From Symbiodinium natans (lineage: Eukaryota > Sar > Dinophyceae > Suessiales > Symbiodiniaceae), in the NCBI GenBank assembly GCA_905221605.1, contig CAJNDS010000115.1, positions 96,315 to 160,314 of the forward strand: a stretch of 64,000 bases of DNA, written 5' to 3'. Of the stretch, positions 11,872 to 23,728 are shown one piece after another; position 1 is the stretch's first letter, and each line of letters begins with the position of its first letter. Under the pieces are notes generated by a model. That model was not told the DNA's origin, made no database searches, and was given only the letters and a program-made list of their open reading frames with translations. Position numbers and translations under genes: made by a program.

Positions 11872-13400
11872 ATGCACAGAAGACTTCATGGGCGCAGAGC
11901 AGAGGAAGATGGCACAATTTTCCACAGATTTCCGAAGCAACCGATTGTAGTTGACCTGGCGGACATCGATGCGAGAACGCGGAAGTTCCCTGGCGCTGAG
12001 TGGCTGGAGGAGAAACTCCGAACTAAACAAGCAATTGGCTGGGACTTGGAGTGGCCACCTGACCGAAAAGAAATCGATAACCCAATTGCTCTCATGCAAT
12101 TCGCTGATGCAGACACGGCGCTGCTTATTCGAACTCACAGAACAGGACACTGGCTTCCGGATGTCATCCAAGAAGTCCTAACGTCGGAAGCATGCATCAA
12201 AATCTGTGTCGGCTTCGACAGCTCAGACAAGCATAAGATGCGGACTTCCTTTGACATGCAGCCGGCGGGCTTGTTGGATCTGGCGACATTGGCTGCGCAA
12301 AAGGGACTGAAGGAAAATGGGTTAAAGTCACTGGCGGAGCGTTTCCAGTTCAAAGTTCGCAAGGAGCCACGAATTGCCAGGTCTAACTGGGCACAGCCGG
12401 TGCTTACGCCGGAGCAGGTGACTTATGCAGCCGAAGACGCATACTTCACTTTTTTGCTGCGAGAGAAGCTTGAAGCACTTCCAGACAAGAAGGACGAGGT
12501 CGAAAGCCTGGCAGTGGAAGGGCAGCTTAGGCTCCAGGAAGGTTGGAGGGAGCAGGGCATCGAGAAGCGTCACGATGGTCTCTGGTGCCAGCTCTGCCAT
12601 CAAGGCCCCATGAACACTCCAGAGAACGTCCGATCTCATGTGATGGGCAACAACCACGTGCCTCTGAAGTGATGGTGGTTGGATCGTTCTTTAGTAAGAC
12701 ACATCATGTCCAAATCAGAACCTTCACGAACCTTCATGGCTCACGGACCGGAGACCCAAAGCACCAGGCAAAGAAGATCCGTCAGAGACTGGGCATGGAT
12801 CAGGCTCTTCAAGAAAATCTGACAGATGCCGCTGACCTGGAAATCAGCTCTAGGAGTTAGCAATTTCAAAGATGAGGTTATAAGGGTGGACAGGAAGGAC
12901 CGAGAGTTGGGATGTTGCAAATGGTTGCGCAGGAGGACTACAGTAGAAGGTATTTCCAGTGAGGGGCGAGATCTACTTGGTTAAGTTCAAGCCTTCCCTG
13001 AGCTAATTCATTCTTACTGCGTACTCATTACTCATCGATCCGGCTGATTTGGCGACTGCCTCGAGGAGCACGAGCACAACCACATCTTCATGGGAGACCC
13101 TTTGACGCAAGAAGAGCGAGCATGAGCCAGCAACCAAGATAATGCCCCAGATTGAAGTGCTTTGAACTGTTTTAGGATGGAAGCAACGGGGCCGACAAGG
13201 GCAAGTTCGGATGCAGCCTGTGTGGGAAGACTTTGCAGAGCCTCGCGGCCGAAACTTGGAGTGAGTGACGTGGTTCCATGTGGTTCCAATCAGGCTTAAA
13301 CCTTTTAAGCCTTTAAAGCAATCTGCGTTTGTCTGAGACCTCAAAGCAGTGAAAGACCACATAGAGTCCGCGGGACATCAGAAGGCCGGAGGTTTTGTTG
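11872..13400 (+). CDS. DEDDy 3'-5' exonuclease (WRN/RNase D type) with C-terminal U1/C2H2 zinc fingers
   Basis: The open frame begins upstream (from about 11800); ATG 11872 is the first in-frame methionine. The exonuclease domain covers about 11940-12480: ExoI is WDLEWPPD (Asp and Glu metal ligands), ExoII lies around ICVGFDSSDKHKM, and ExoIII is YAAEDAY, with Tyr and Asp spaced as in the DEDDy class. LEWPP is typical of Werner-type exonucleases. A finger follows: WCQLCHQGP to HVMGNNH, spacing C-x2-C-x13-H-x5-H. A GT-AG intron at 12658-12761 would join GNNH to HQAKKIRQRLG, the usual U1-type finger continuation; unspliced, the frame stops at 12672. A second finger may be split between 13176-13250 (FGCSLCGK) and 13346-13395 (VKDHIESAGHQKAG). 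Expected role: 3'-5' trimming of DNA or RNA in the nucleus. No helicase domain is present, so it resembles plant-type stand-alone WRN exonucleases. It may continue into the WW-domain exons downstream. Confidence 0.82.
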
Positions 13401-14594
13401 TCATTGCAACAGTAGGATGTTAATTTGGCAGTTGTCAACTTTGCAGCTGTGCCAGGGGATACAGGGATACATGTCAGACTCTGTCAATGCCTCCCGTGCT
13501 TCTTGCAAGATGCTGTTTGCTTCTGGACTCAGTCGGGAGTCGGCGCAATTGCGGTGCCGAAGATTCCGCTGCCAGGCAATGAACCCGGAGTTGGAGCCGG
13601 TAATCATTAAGGAGGACCCCTTCGAAAGGCTATGGACACCCGGCACGATCAGACACGCTCGTTTTGTGCAGGCATGCACATGGATAAATTCCGAGTTGTC
13701 GCTGTGCCGATCTCGCGACATGCCAAGCTCGGCTCTGGGTGTGCTTCATGTTCCGTTCCTACATACGCCCACCTGCAGGTCCGTTTCTCAAATTGCTCTG
13801 CATTGAGTGGGTTGAAGTGGGATGCAAGGAATCTGCCTGACTACGTCATCTTGGAAAAGGGCCTGGAAAAGGATGAGCTCATCTGCAGCTAGCTTTCATG
13901 CTGGGTTCGATGGTGCACAGCGGCCGCAATGTGTGCGCTTTCGTGCAGCCTTGTCGTTTCTTCTGGCGAAACCTGAGGCGTTCTTTGCCAGTCCCGGGCG
14001 AGCAAGGTCAGTCAGAGGCATGCCTCCAATGCTGAGGATGCATGTGCCATTCCAGTATCAGAATGAAGAAAGAGAATTCTTCAGCCAAGGATGTACATGC
14101 ACCTTGATGGTGACTTGGATCATTCGGAGGTTGTGTGAATCGGCATTTGTGATGCACGGGACCAAGGCAACAGGCATGTGAAGAAAGCGCGCGGTCTGTC
14201 TTATGAAGACGTCATCTTCATAAAGGAGCCTTGGACCGAACACCTTCCTGCAAGAAGAGCAGAATTGTCAAAACAGCTGAGGAGAAGAATCAGTTGGTGT
14301 ACACGCAGTCGGGTGAGGTTGTGAAACGTATCCTGGCCAATGAGTGCATACGTGGATGTTAAGTGAAGAGAGTGCAGCCATTGACTTCGTTGCAATGCCT
14401 ATGACGCTGACGCTGACGATGTCCCAGGCAAGAACTTTGACATACCCCCTGCCAGGGCCTCAATGACAAGTAAACACGTCGAGCAGCAGACTCTGCGTCT
14501 TTCCTGGCTTTGACAGGAGCGGCCACCCCGCAGCAGCCCCAGCATTGCTCATTGCCGAAGCTCTCCAGAAACTGAAGAGCATGATGACTTCGAG
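13401..14594 (+). CDS. Candidate linking exons between the zinc fingers and the WW domains
   Basis: Several open segments read like spliced exons: around 13530-13590 (VPKIPLPGNEPG), 13800-13890 (LPDYVILEKGLEKDEL) and about 14180-14290 (YEDVIFIKEPWTEHLPARR). Each is bordered by AG|G-like sites. The last two share a D/Y-V-I-(L/F)-x-K pattern. No family recognised. If real, they would tie the exonuclease gene to the WW-domain gene. Confidence 0.3.
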
Positions 14595-16368
14595 GTGCGC
14601 AAGCAGCGTTGCCGGAAGGCTGGGAGTCAAATGTCGACCCTTCCACGGGCAAGACATACTTTTGGCACGTTCCTCGACTAAGTTTTACGGAGGTCCACGA
14701 TTCTTCTCACGTGGCTCACGTGTTGCTCTTGTTCGAGCGAATTTGAGCAGTCTTGTTTGCCGTAAGGTGGACCAGCCGAGCCAAACCCAGTGGGACCATC
14801 CTGGGGCACCCAGTGCGGGCGCCAGAGAGGGTTTTTTGCTGCGGACAACTTGTGCCCACAATGCAACATGGTGCAACCAGGTCCGACATCTTCGGCGAAA
14901 GCCAGCAAAAACAAGAAGCAAAGTACCTTGCTGACACAGTTTTGGAGTACTTTTGGTTGGATATTGGTCTTCTGGTCTTTGTTGCGATCCCAGACTGACT
15001 TCTGTTGCCTTTGGATGGCTTCGCCTATCCAAGGCTGCGACGCAGGACCTCTGCCCGATGATTGGGAAGAGCATGAGACGGAGGATGGCCGCAGGTTTTA
15101 CTACTGCAGACTGGCCCGCTTTCGGCATCCTTGTGTTGTTTCTCTGTGTGCTTTGTGGACTGACAACCTTCACGCGCGACGTATGCTGAACCGCTGAACC
15201 TGTGCCACAAAGAAGAGAGGAACGACAAGTATTAATTCCAGCATACATTGTACTTGTATGAACTGGTCGTCATCGGCCGGATAATCTGATAGAAAAGGGG
15301 CAAGACTTCCGAAACTGCCTAAACGAAGCCGAGCTGAGTGCCTAAGCGCTGCTCAATACGAGCGAGCACTCTTTGCTTTAGGGAGCTGGGGCCGATTTCT
15401 TTGGTGAACAGTAGACAGACCTTGGGCTCATGGACCACCACAGCCTTCATAACTTGGCACCCTCACGCGACAGATGTGCAAGCCGTACGACCCTGCAGAC
15501 GGGAGGCCAACCTAGCGGGGTTGAGAACATAGGACACCTGCGGCCTTTTCCATCTTTCAGCCTCATCGGCTTGCCCAAGGGGCGAGGGCTTCGCAATGCT
15601 TCACACATGATTTGATGCCTTGACCTGTACAAGGTCTCAGAACATTGAGGGTGCAGTGGCTGCGTCCGACATTTCCCAGTCCTCTGGCCGATGGTGCCCT
15701 ATGCCGAGAGAATGCACAAATCCACGAAGCGACCTCGCCGACGCACGGCGCAAGCCATGCATCAGGAACGGCATCACCGCCAGTGGCGGCTTCCAGTCCA
15801 AGAAGCTCGGCGAATGATGACGTATTGTTGTCCCCTGGCTGGGTTGCGTCTTTAGATGACAATGGCCGTCAATTCTTCTGGGATGCCGAGCACCAGGTGC
15901 GCAAAGACGTGTGCCATCGTATGCGACCCAAGGGTTCCCTATGTTCCCTATGTGCCCTCCACTTCCATTAAAAGCTTCCTCCCTGGAGGAGTCCAGATGG
16001 ACGCCGCCCGAACCGTACCCGTACCAAAACGAAGCCTGGCATCGAATGTTTGACGATCAGGGTGCATACTGGAAGTGCCCGTCAAGGGAGGACTGCCCAG
16101 CTCTCAGTTCCAAGCTCAGACGCCTATGTCCGCGCAGTCAACTTCTGGGGGTATGGCTTGTGGCATCCGGTGGCCGAGGCTTTTACGAGTCGGATACGAG
16201 CTGGCATCGGAAGCAGGACCACCTGAAAGAGAGGATGAGTACAACCATGCACAAGCCGGTCATGTTAGCTGCTTTGTAGAACGCTTTGGCAAGGACAGGT
16301 CCGGCCGCATCTACTGGAGCAATCCTGTGCGGCGCATCCGCTTCTTTGAGCCAGACCTTCGCTTCTGA
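14595..16368 (+). CDS. Multi-WW-domain protein
   Basis: WW domains bind proline-rich or phospho-Ser/Thr-Pro ligands and serve as adaptors, often in splicing or transcription factors. WW1: exon 14595-14668 (LPEGWESNVDPSTGKTYFWH) joined to an exon at 14767 (VDQPSQTQWDHPG), both phase 0. WW2: exon 15046-15105 (PLPDDWEEHETEDGRRFYY) and a later exon with NSRQTLGSW near 15405-15437. WW3: exon ending 15896 (LSPGWVASLDDNGRQFFW) and exon from 15989 (ESRWTPPEPYPYQ); the two Trp are 22 residues apart, as usual. WW4-like: WHRMFDDQGAYWK plus FYESDTSWHRKQ near 16170-16215. WW5-like: GRIYWSN and RRIRFFEPD at about 16285-16365, with both signature Trp replaced by Phe, before a stop at 16366-16368. In WW1 and WW3 the intron falls near the second to third strand, suggesting tandem exon duplication. 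An ORF at 16410-16682 could be a further exon. Possibly one gene with the exonuclease. Confidence 0.75.
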
Positions 16369-16682
16369 TGCCCGGATCGCCTGCACATGGCTGAGAAGCT
16401 CCGAGAACCATGAGAACCATGAGAATGACAAGGGATGGCGAGCCCCTACAATCTCGAGGAGTCATGGATGTGTTGGTCGCCAGTGCAAGCTGCATCGGCC
16501 CCCTGCAAAGGAAGCTGGTGATGCCCGAAACCGTGGAAGAACATGCCTCTCATTTTTCAGAACCAGAGCGCCCCGAATGGCGGAAACAGTTCTCAATGTC
16601 CTGCATGTGCCAAGCAGCCGGGGCGATTATCATTGTCGTATCAGAAGGGACAAAATTCTACTGTAGGAGCCGCAGTGCATGA

Positions 16683-17502
16683 TGTTGCTGTATGTGTATA
16701 CGTGTGAGAATGACGACGAAGCACAACTGGCCCGAACTGTTGCAACCCATGCTTGACGAGCTTTAACACTTCAACCCCCGAAGTCAGATGCAAGTCCTCA
16801 TCTGCGAGTATCGTTCATATCAGCCAAAAAGACAACCTGCACGAAGACCGCAACAAAGAACTCTCACAGGGTCGGCCCAGGGTCGGCCCAGCGGAGCCTG
16901 CGAGTGACCCAGGTGTCTGGCTTTTTTGATAGACTTCTGTAGCTCCATCGGCACATTTGTAGTGGGGTTTCCGCCATGTTTCATTTTTCCGACTTGGCCG
17001 AAAGCATAAGGCCAGGAGCAGAAGCCGAAGCTCAGGGCAAGCAAGTGGGCAAGTGTAGGGTGATGTCAGTGCGCAGGCAGCTTGAGCTCCGCCCCAAAGC
17101 CATGCAGGAGCTGCATCGGCCTTGGGCCTCCGAAAAAAAAATGGGGGAGAGAGAGAGAGTTCGCTGAGTTTGCAGCCGCAACTTCGCGGGAGTCAGGCCG
17201 CCGGAGCTGGGATACTGGATCGTTTCCATCGTTGGGATCCTGAGCTGCATCGGTGGGAGACTTCCAGGTTGCTCACAGACGCAGAGGGTTTCTTACATAG
17301 CTGTGCTAGCATGAGCAAGGTACCAGAGCCAGGCTAGGGTGGGGCCTCTAACCGCGACCCCAACATACCCCGCCTCCAAGAATATCCTCACACGTCAAGC
17401 ATGGCGTGGGGCTAGGCGGTTCCCGATGTCCGTTCCCTCATTGGGACCCCCAAATCTAATCCCAATGCAGCCCATTTCGAGAAATAGGTCTTCGCAGCAA
17501 AA
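16683..17502. other. No gene recognised
   Basis: About 800 bases with only short overlapping ORFs. A direct duplication of CAGGGTCGGCC lies at about 16867-16888, and a short GA run at 17147-17159. Nothing else supported. Confidence 0.4.
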
Positions 17503-20500
17503 ATGGGCTTTGGGCATGACATAGCGCCGCCTATCCAAGGATTTTCTTTGGCACCCTCTGCATCTTGGGAATGCTGCGGCTGCCTTACATCGGTTTCGAC
17601 GGTGCTGATGAAACCGACCGTCAAAAAAATGGCTGTGTCTATCATCAGACGTGCAAGGTTGTTCTGTACTCGAATGTCAACTTTGAAAGCAGAACTACTC
17701 CGCCATTTGTCTTTCGTGATGCCACATCCTCAGAGAACGTGTGGCAGCAGCACGAGTCACGAGGCCAAGGCCGTACTTGTAGCTGCAAAAGAGCCCGTGC
17801 CGAAAAAACTCAGGCTTCACATAACGGACTACATCACAAACATCCTGACCATGGTGATTGTTCTGCGCTCAGGGCCGCAGCATGCGCCGACAACACTTTT
17901 TGTCAACTGCGCACGAGCTTGGCGTTGGGCCCAGGTGTGTCTTGTGGACCATCCGCGTTACTTTTACGTGCTTCTGCTGTCGCTGCATCCTCAGGGTGAC
18001 CCGGTGATCTGGCGCGGGCCGATTTGATTATACTGCTAGAGCAGACATGAGCGGTGCCCCTGTACGTAGGAAGGACTGTAGGAGCCACCGTAAGTCTTAA
18101 GTCTGGGACGGCGGCCAGTCCGGGCCAAGCTACGGATAGGTTTGGGAAGCACTTGTAATTAGGTCGAGTTGTGGACTTTGTGGGTCAGATGCAGACCAAA
18201 CTCAGATGCCACTATTCATGGGGGGGGGGGGCTGACCAACGGAGTGCTGCGAGCAGAGTATCGTAGAACCGTCTGCTCTGGGTCATTGAAAACTCTTGTG
18301 GAGTCCAGTGGTATTTAACTCCTTCCGACAAGGCATCTGATCATTGGATGCTTCTGCACTTACACTGCATCGACTCGTCTGGAGCGCCGCCTTTGTAACT
18401 GGGTGTTCGGACGGAAGTGTTCGCCATCCAGAGACCGCTAGTACACGTAGACGTAGCAGCGCTGCAAAGCCATGGTTGATGCAGGACTGGAAGAGATGGT
18501 GCTGTGTGCCTTTCATCAATTTCTTCATCATGGCCACAATCTTACTCGAAGCAAGTGTGCTTGCTGGGCTCGCTGGATCTTTTTGCGTCGTTGAAGCAAG
18601 CTCAGGTCATTTGTATGGGGCTCATGCAGGGCGTGCAGCTCTGCATGGCTCATGAGGCTGATATTGTCCGTTGTGCCTTAAGCCATCTGCCAAGATCTAA
18701 GCCCATTGCGCACCTGCTAGATTCCTCCGGAAGAGTTGCCTGCCTTGCCCGTCTATGCTCACAGATCCATCTTGATTTCCCGGGTGGCATACCGCGTAGG
18801 GCACACAGTTGGCACCCAAGCTGAACCACGCACGTTCTGGCATCCAAACACGTAAGTTCATGAGGCACACAGGCCCGCCGGAAAGGCAATTGTGTGGCCA
18901 AGAAGCATCTCAAAGCATCTCCATCCCACTCCACACTTCACTCAACTCCACTGCACTCCCGCTCCTTTCTATTGTCAGTAAACCCTTCACTTGCTGTGAG
19001 AGCTCTTCGGGGCCGTGGCAATCCTGGCCACTTCGGTGATCGGCTCTGCCAAAACCTGCCACCCGCGACGGGGTTCTGGCATGTCCACCAGTCCCCGGGT
19101 TCGGCTCGAATCTTGGGAGCCCTTTGCAGACCTGGGGCGGCCGTCCCTTCTGCGAGAGTTGATCGGCACGCCGTCCAAGTAGTCCTTCTTATCCCGATCG
19201 TTTGTGCTGGAATGTCAAAATTAAAAATTGCGCCAAGACCTCCAAAGTGTCTATGCATGTTCCGAGCCTTTGTAGGGTCCCCGGCTCCAGCGAAAATCAT
19301 TGGATACTTTGGCCGCTGCCGGGGAAGAGATGTGACAAGTACTACTGGAGTAGCAGCAGCTGGACAGTCAAACGCTAACTTGCTGTGACGTCCTTCAGCC
19401 CTCCCCCATGGAGGATTACATGAAACGGAGACGAAGAGCTCGATCTCTAGACGTCGAGTCAAACCTATCAGAATTGCGAGCCGGGCCCACAGCGCTGTTG
19501 AGAGGAAGTTGGCTCCCTTAACCGGTTGCCGTCTTATACCCAGGTGCCCGCAATGATGCCAGCTAGATTTCACAGCAAGGCTGCGAACTTCTGGGTTCAG
19601 GGTATTCAGGGTCCAGGGCTCAGGCCTGTTTTGAAGCACTTTGCCTTGCACCTCTCGGCCAGGCCATGGACGGCTTGTTGGAAGGTTCGGTGTTTGCATA
19701 CGTCTCTATGTATGCACTGATCAAAGACCGCTGGGCGGAGTGGGACACTTGGCATCTTGGGTATAGCTGTGAGATCGCCTCTTCATAAGCCATATAGCTG
19801 CCCTCCTTGACTCAAGAGCCGCCCAAGGCCGCAGTTCAATCCTGTGCAGCTGCAAACGGAGGATCTGCTCGAACTTGTGAGGGAAACCAGTGAGAAGCGT
19901 TTCATAGGGCTTTCAAATTTTGTTCGAAAAGCCTCGGAACAACAGCAGAAACGCTACACAGGCCTGGTACACGCCGTGCCTGTACATAGGCAAGGGAATC
20001 CGACTCAATCATTTCGCTGCTTTCTGCTGCTTCCGCGGGTGGTGTTGCAACATACAATAGCAGCCCATGAAGGTGCCTTCTGTAGCATCATCAACGTGGG
20101 TCTTGCCTTGGTCGAGGCCTTCGGCGGGCTTCGTCAGTTGAAACGGCTGCGTGTACTTGAGTGCTCGTTCAGATTGACCATCGAACATCGGCCTGTGCTG
20201 AGCCCTCAAGAAAGAGAATGAGGGTAGAGCCGGGACTTGCTGTGGGCGTCTCAAGGGTAGGCATATAGTAAACAATGGAAAAAAGACCGTGCGGCCCCCT
20301 GATCCGCTCCCCCGCATTCACCCCAGTAGTTCTCTTCACCGCTACCCGAATAGTCACCGACCTACACCGGAAAATGCCCATTAAAGACTAGGTCGTGCGT
20401 AGAAGAACCTGATGGGCTATTCGGCTTAATCATATTCTTCAAATGTTGGATTTGATCAAAGCATGTGCCAATCAATTGACCTGGCATGTTTCATATATGG

Positions 20501-22745
20501 TCAGCAAGAGTTCCTTTATTAGAAGGTCTTCAAGATTTGCTAGCCAATGAAGGCACGACCTTGTTGAGATACCTGCTCAGCTTAAGATACTAAAACTTCG
20601 TGATGCCTGTGAGCACATTGGCTGAGGGCATCCTTTGCCTTCTTTAAACATGTTTAGGTGCTCGGACATGAGAATTGCTGGGGCTGCTAGTGCTAGTGGG
20701 GTTCTGTCGGCCTTTTACTTCTGGCAAGGTTCTCTCACAAACGGCATGCAAGGTTCAGAACGTGCTCGACGAGTCTGCACTTGCGTCATCTAGACATCTG
20801 GCGTGGGGCGCTCAGGGCTGCTTGCAGGCACTGTTGGAGCATTCTTGACGATTTCTTGCCGTGTTGTCACCGCAGGTTTCGGGCCGCAGAGTTTTCGATG
20901 CGATTGTTGACGATGCTGGTCCGCGGCTTGGGTTACAGAAAGGGTCTTTGCACGCCACAGCACAGCACACTCGGATGGCCAACAATTTGTTCAAGCGATT
21001 TTGGTCGCCGAGTTTATTGCTTGTGTCGAGATTTTCAAAACTTTTCAGGCCTGACTAAAGAGAAGATCGATTCTTCACGTGCAACATGCTGTCTTGATGA
21101 GTGATGGCAATCGTGGGGAGCATATGAGAGAATGAACAGGCTGGGAGAATGGGTCAGCTGACTAGTAAAGGGAGAGTCCAAGACCCTTGCCCAATTTAGT
21201 GGGCATCTCGGGGGTTCTCGTGATTTTGGCACGAACATTTTGCGTGCCTCTCCTCAGGCACGGCATATCACGGTGTGTATGGGATGCTGAGAGTAGAAGA
21301 GTGATGAGCCTCGTGCATGCTTCTCGGACATGTCACCACACAAAAGCGACATTTCTTTTGCAGTACCATACCCCCATCTTGCAGCCACTCTTGCCGCAAC
21401 TTCCTAATCATTCAGGAGCAGTGGTCGATACTAGAACAAACATTCGGCCTGCATGCGCTGGTCTCTGAGGCCTTCTGCACTTTTATGCGTCCATTGCGAT
21501 ATTGGTGGATCGCGTATGCCGCGATCTTGTGCAGATTTTCCCACGTCTATGTGCTTGCCAAAGCGAATCGGAGAGACGAGAGTGCACAGGTGTTGGTTGC
21601 GGCGGACTACTTGTTTGGCGTGGTTCTCTCAGTTGAAAAGATCATGTTTCCGTCTCGATCATCTTGGCGTCGGTGACTTATAGGTAGCTCTTCTGGTCGT
21701 TCTGGGCGGTCGCGACCCAGTGCGTGAGGTGCCATCTGTGCATTCATAAACCGAAGGGAACTGAAAATCTTCACATGAGGCCTCAATTTCAGATTCGAAT
21801 GTCAATCAGCCACCTACTTTGCCTGTATATCAAAGCCCTTCCAATTGGAGAGGCCTCCGTGGTACTGGGTGTGCCGCTCTTCATGGTGAACATCATGCAG
21901 CAGCTGAGCAGCACTGAAGCCGAAGCGGTGAAGTTGACATGTTCACCAACCCTGCCTTTCTCGAGCTGCAGCCTGTTGAGGTTCGTGGATGCACCCGGAA
22001 TGAGTCTTCAGGCATGGCTGTTTTGATGTGCCGAGCCTTGCTCCGGCAAGTGATAAGCATTGTCCTTCAGGCCCGCCAGATCTCGGAGATAATGTTTCCT
22101 CTCAGAACTGCTGAGCTTCTTGGGGCAGCTTGGCCGTCAGAAAGCTTCGGTAAGATCCAGCTATTTGGCTTGACAGTTTCAGCGGAGTTGGTGACTTGAA
22201 GTGCAGCACGGCTGCTTGCCTCTCACAGCCAAGGTGTTGGTATTCTGCGTGTTGTGCCCGGCGGAGATCAAGGCAGGTCTTGTCTTTCCTGCGCGATGTC
22301 AGCCTGGGACTGCGAGAGCATCTCGAAAAAATCCTGTACTTGGTGATGTGCCTTGAGTTGTGATAGCCTCTGATGCTCGGACCTGTCTGCGTGTTCAAGA
22401 TGCCCGTGCATGTTTCCAATCCTGCTGCGAGTTGCGAGGTGGTTGGATACCGCGAGGACGCTTAACACCCAACACCTGCATTCTTCTCAGCCTGTCCCGG
22501 CACTGCATCCTTTCTGTCACGTCAAGCTGCAAACTTCACGACAGTACTATACAGGAGCGGCTGAGCATGCTCTCCTTCGTGTTGAACTTGCATCCATCCT
22601 GGGCCCCTGCCTTGTCCAACCAGCACTACTGAAACCAGGGTAACCAGAGTGACAACCGGCATGTTTCAGGCCATCTGCTGGGCTGCAAGCGTGGTCATCT
22701 ACTACCTGCTCTTTGCAACGTATGCTGCAAGGACGAGGGAGTCAC
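17503..22745 (+). CDS. Exon-like segments of an unidentified multi-pass membrane protein
   Basis: No family was recognised. Several open, hydrophobic + strand segments bordered by AG|G- and G-donor-like sites suggest a spliced membrane protein: about 17800-17870 (PKKLRLHITDYITNILTMVI), 18510-18590 (INFFIMATILLEASVL), 19660-19740 (LLEGSVFAYVSMYALIKDRW), 19838-19950 (soluble, charged: LLELVRETSEKRFIGLSNF), 21480-21560 (PLRYWWIAYAAILCRF), 21790-21900 (LPIGEASVVLGVPLFMVNIM) and 22665-22735 (FQAICWAASVVIYYLLFATY). Alternating hydrophobic stretches and a charged loop would fit a channel or transporter, but that is inference. The segments may belong to more than one gene. Confidence 0.3.
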
Positions 22746-22803
22746 ATGGATTCACACAACCCCTGTGTGATGTTAGCGGAATGTTGTTGAGAAGGGCGCC
22801 AGG

Positions 22804-23234
22804 TCCAAGGTGCACGCGGTGCACGCGGTGCACGCGGGGACAGCGCGTCCAAGAGCCCCTGCAGGCTTCCAAGGGTCTCCGGTCTACACTGGGAGGTCTT
22901 CCCTGAAAACCCAAAACCCTTGAAACCTTAAACCCAAAAACCCTAAACCCTTGAAAGACCCTTATATTCCCTGTAAACTCTGAACACCCCAAAAGGCCCT
23001 AAGCACACCCAAAACCCTAAACACCCTGAACACCCTTAAAACCTTCAGCACCCTAAAGGACCTAAAACATCCTAAACACCCTAAACCATAAGCAGCTTGA
23101 AGCCCTAAACCCTAGGGTGCGCGCGCGCGCGTGGGAAAAGGAGCAGGCCTCCCCCTCGAAAATGTTGGTCCGTGCGTACTAAACGGGACCCTGTGTGCGC
23201 CTTGGACTCGCAAAATGCCGTGTGCACCTTGGAC
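22804..23234. repeat. Fold-back (inverted repeat) element enclosing a telomere-like tract
   Basis: GTCCAAGGTGCAC at 22804-22816 is the exact reverse complement of GTGCACCTTGGAC at about 23222-23234. A partial second arm, TGTGCGCCTTGGAC, lies near 23193-23206. The left arm is followed by three tandem GGTGCACGC units. Between the arms lies a degenerate CCCTAAA tract (about 22905-23118) ending in a GCGCGCGCGCGC run. This could be a non-autonomous fold-back transposon or an intronic hairpin. No target-site duplication was identified. Confidence 0.55.
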
Positions 23235-23395
23235 ACGCTGACTCGTCTACCCCTTAAAATCCTACGTCCATACATGAGCTTGCAGACTCACAAGAATCAG
23301 TCCCAGGACCAAGCCGGGAGCAGATCTTCATAGCGCTGCTGCTGGGACAAAGAAAGACAAACAGAGCGAGAGAGAGTGCGTGCGGGGCGAGCCCC

Positions 23396-23728
23396 ATGAA
23401 AGAAAGAAAGAGAGGGAGAGAGTAGAGAGAGTATAGAGAGAGAGAGAGAGAGAGTACAAGAGGGTAGGTTAAGCGTATCTTCTTGTGTAAAGTCGTATCT
23501 TGTGCGCGTGCACACTGGGGCTTCGCGAATTCCAAACGTGGTCAAAACCCACTTGCAGCCCCAAGCAGAAATCTCATTCACGCTGACAAAAATGTGCTCC
23601 CCTTCCATGCGCGCGGTGACAAGTGTGTATTTTGTATGTCTGTCGAGAACATTAACCTAGCCCCTTGTAGAGAGAGTAGAGAGTAGAGAGAGAAAAAGAA
23701 GGAGAGAGAGAGAGAGAGAGAGGTTGCC
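23396..23728 (+). repeat. Two GA microsatellites flanking a short unique segment
   Basis: GA/GAAA-rich runs at about 23396-23462 and 23668-23722. They lie immediately upstream of the retroelement-like ORFs that start at 23729. The Leu/Ser-rich ORFs on the opposite strand across them are low-complexity artefacts. Confidence 0.8.
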
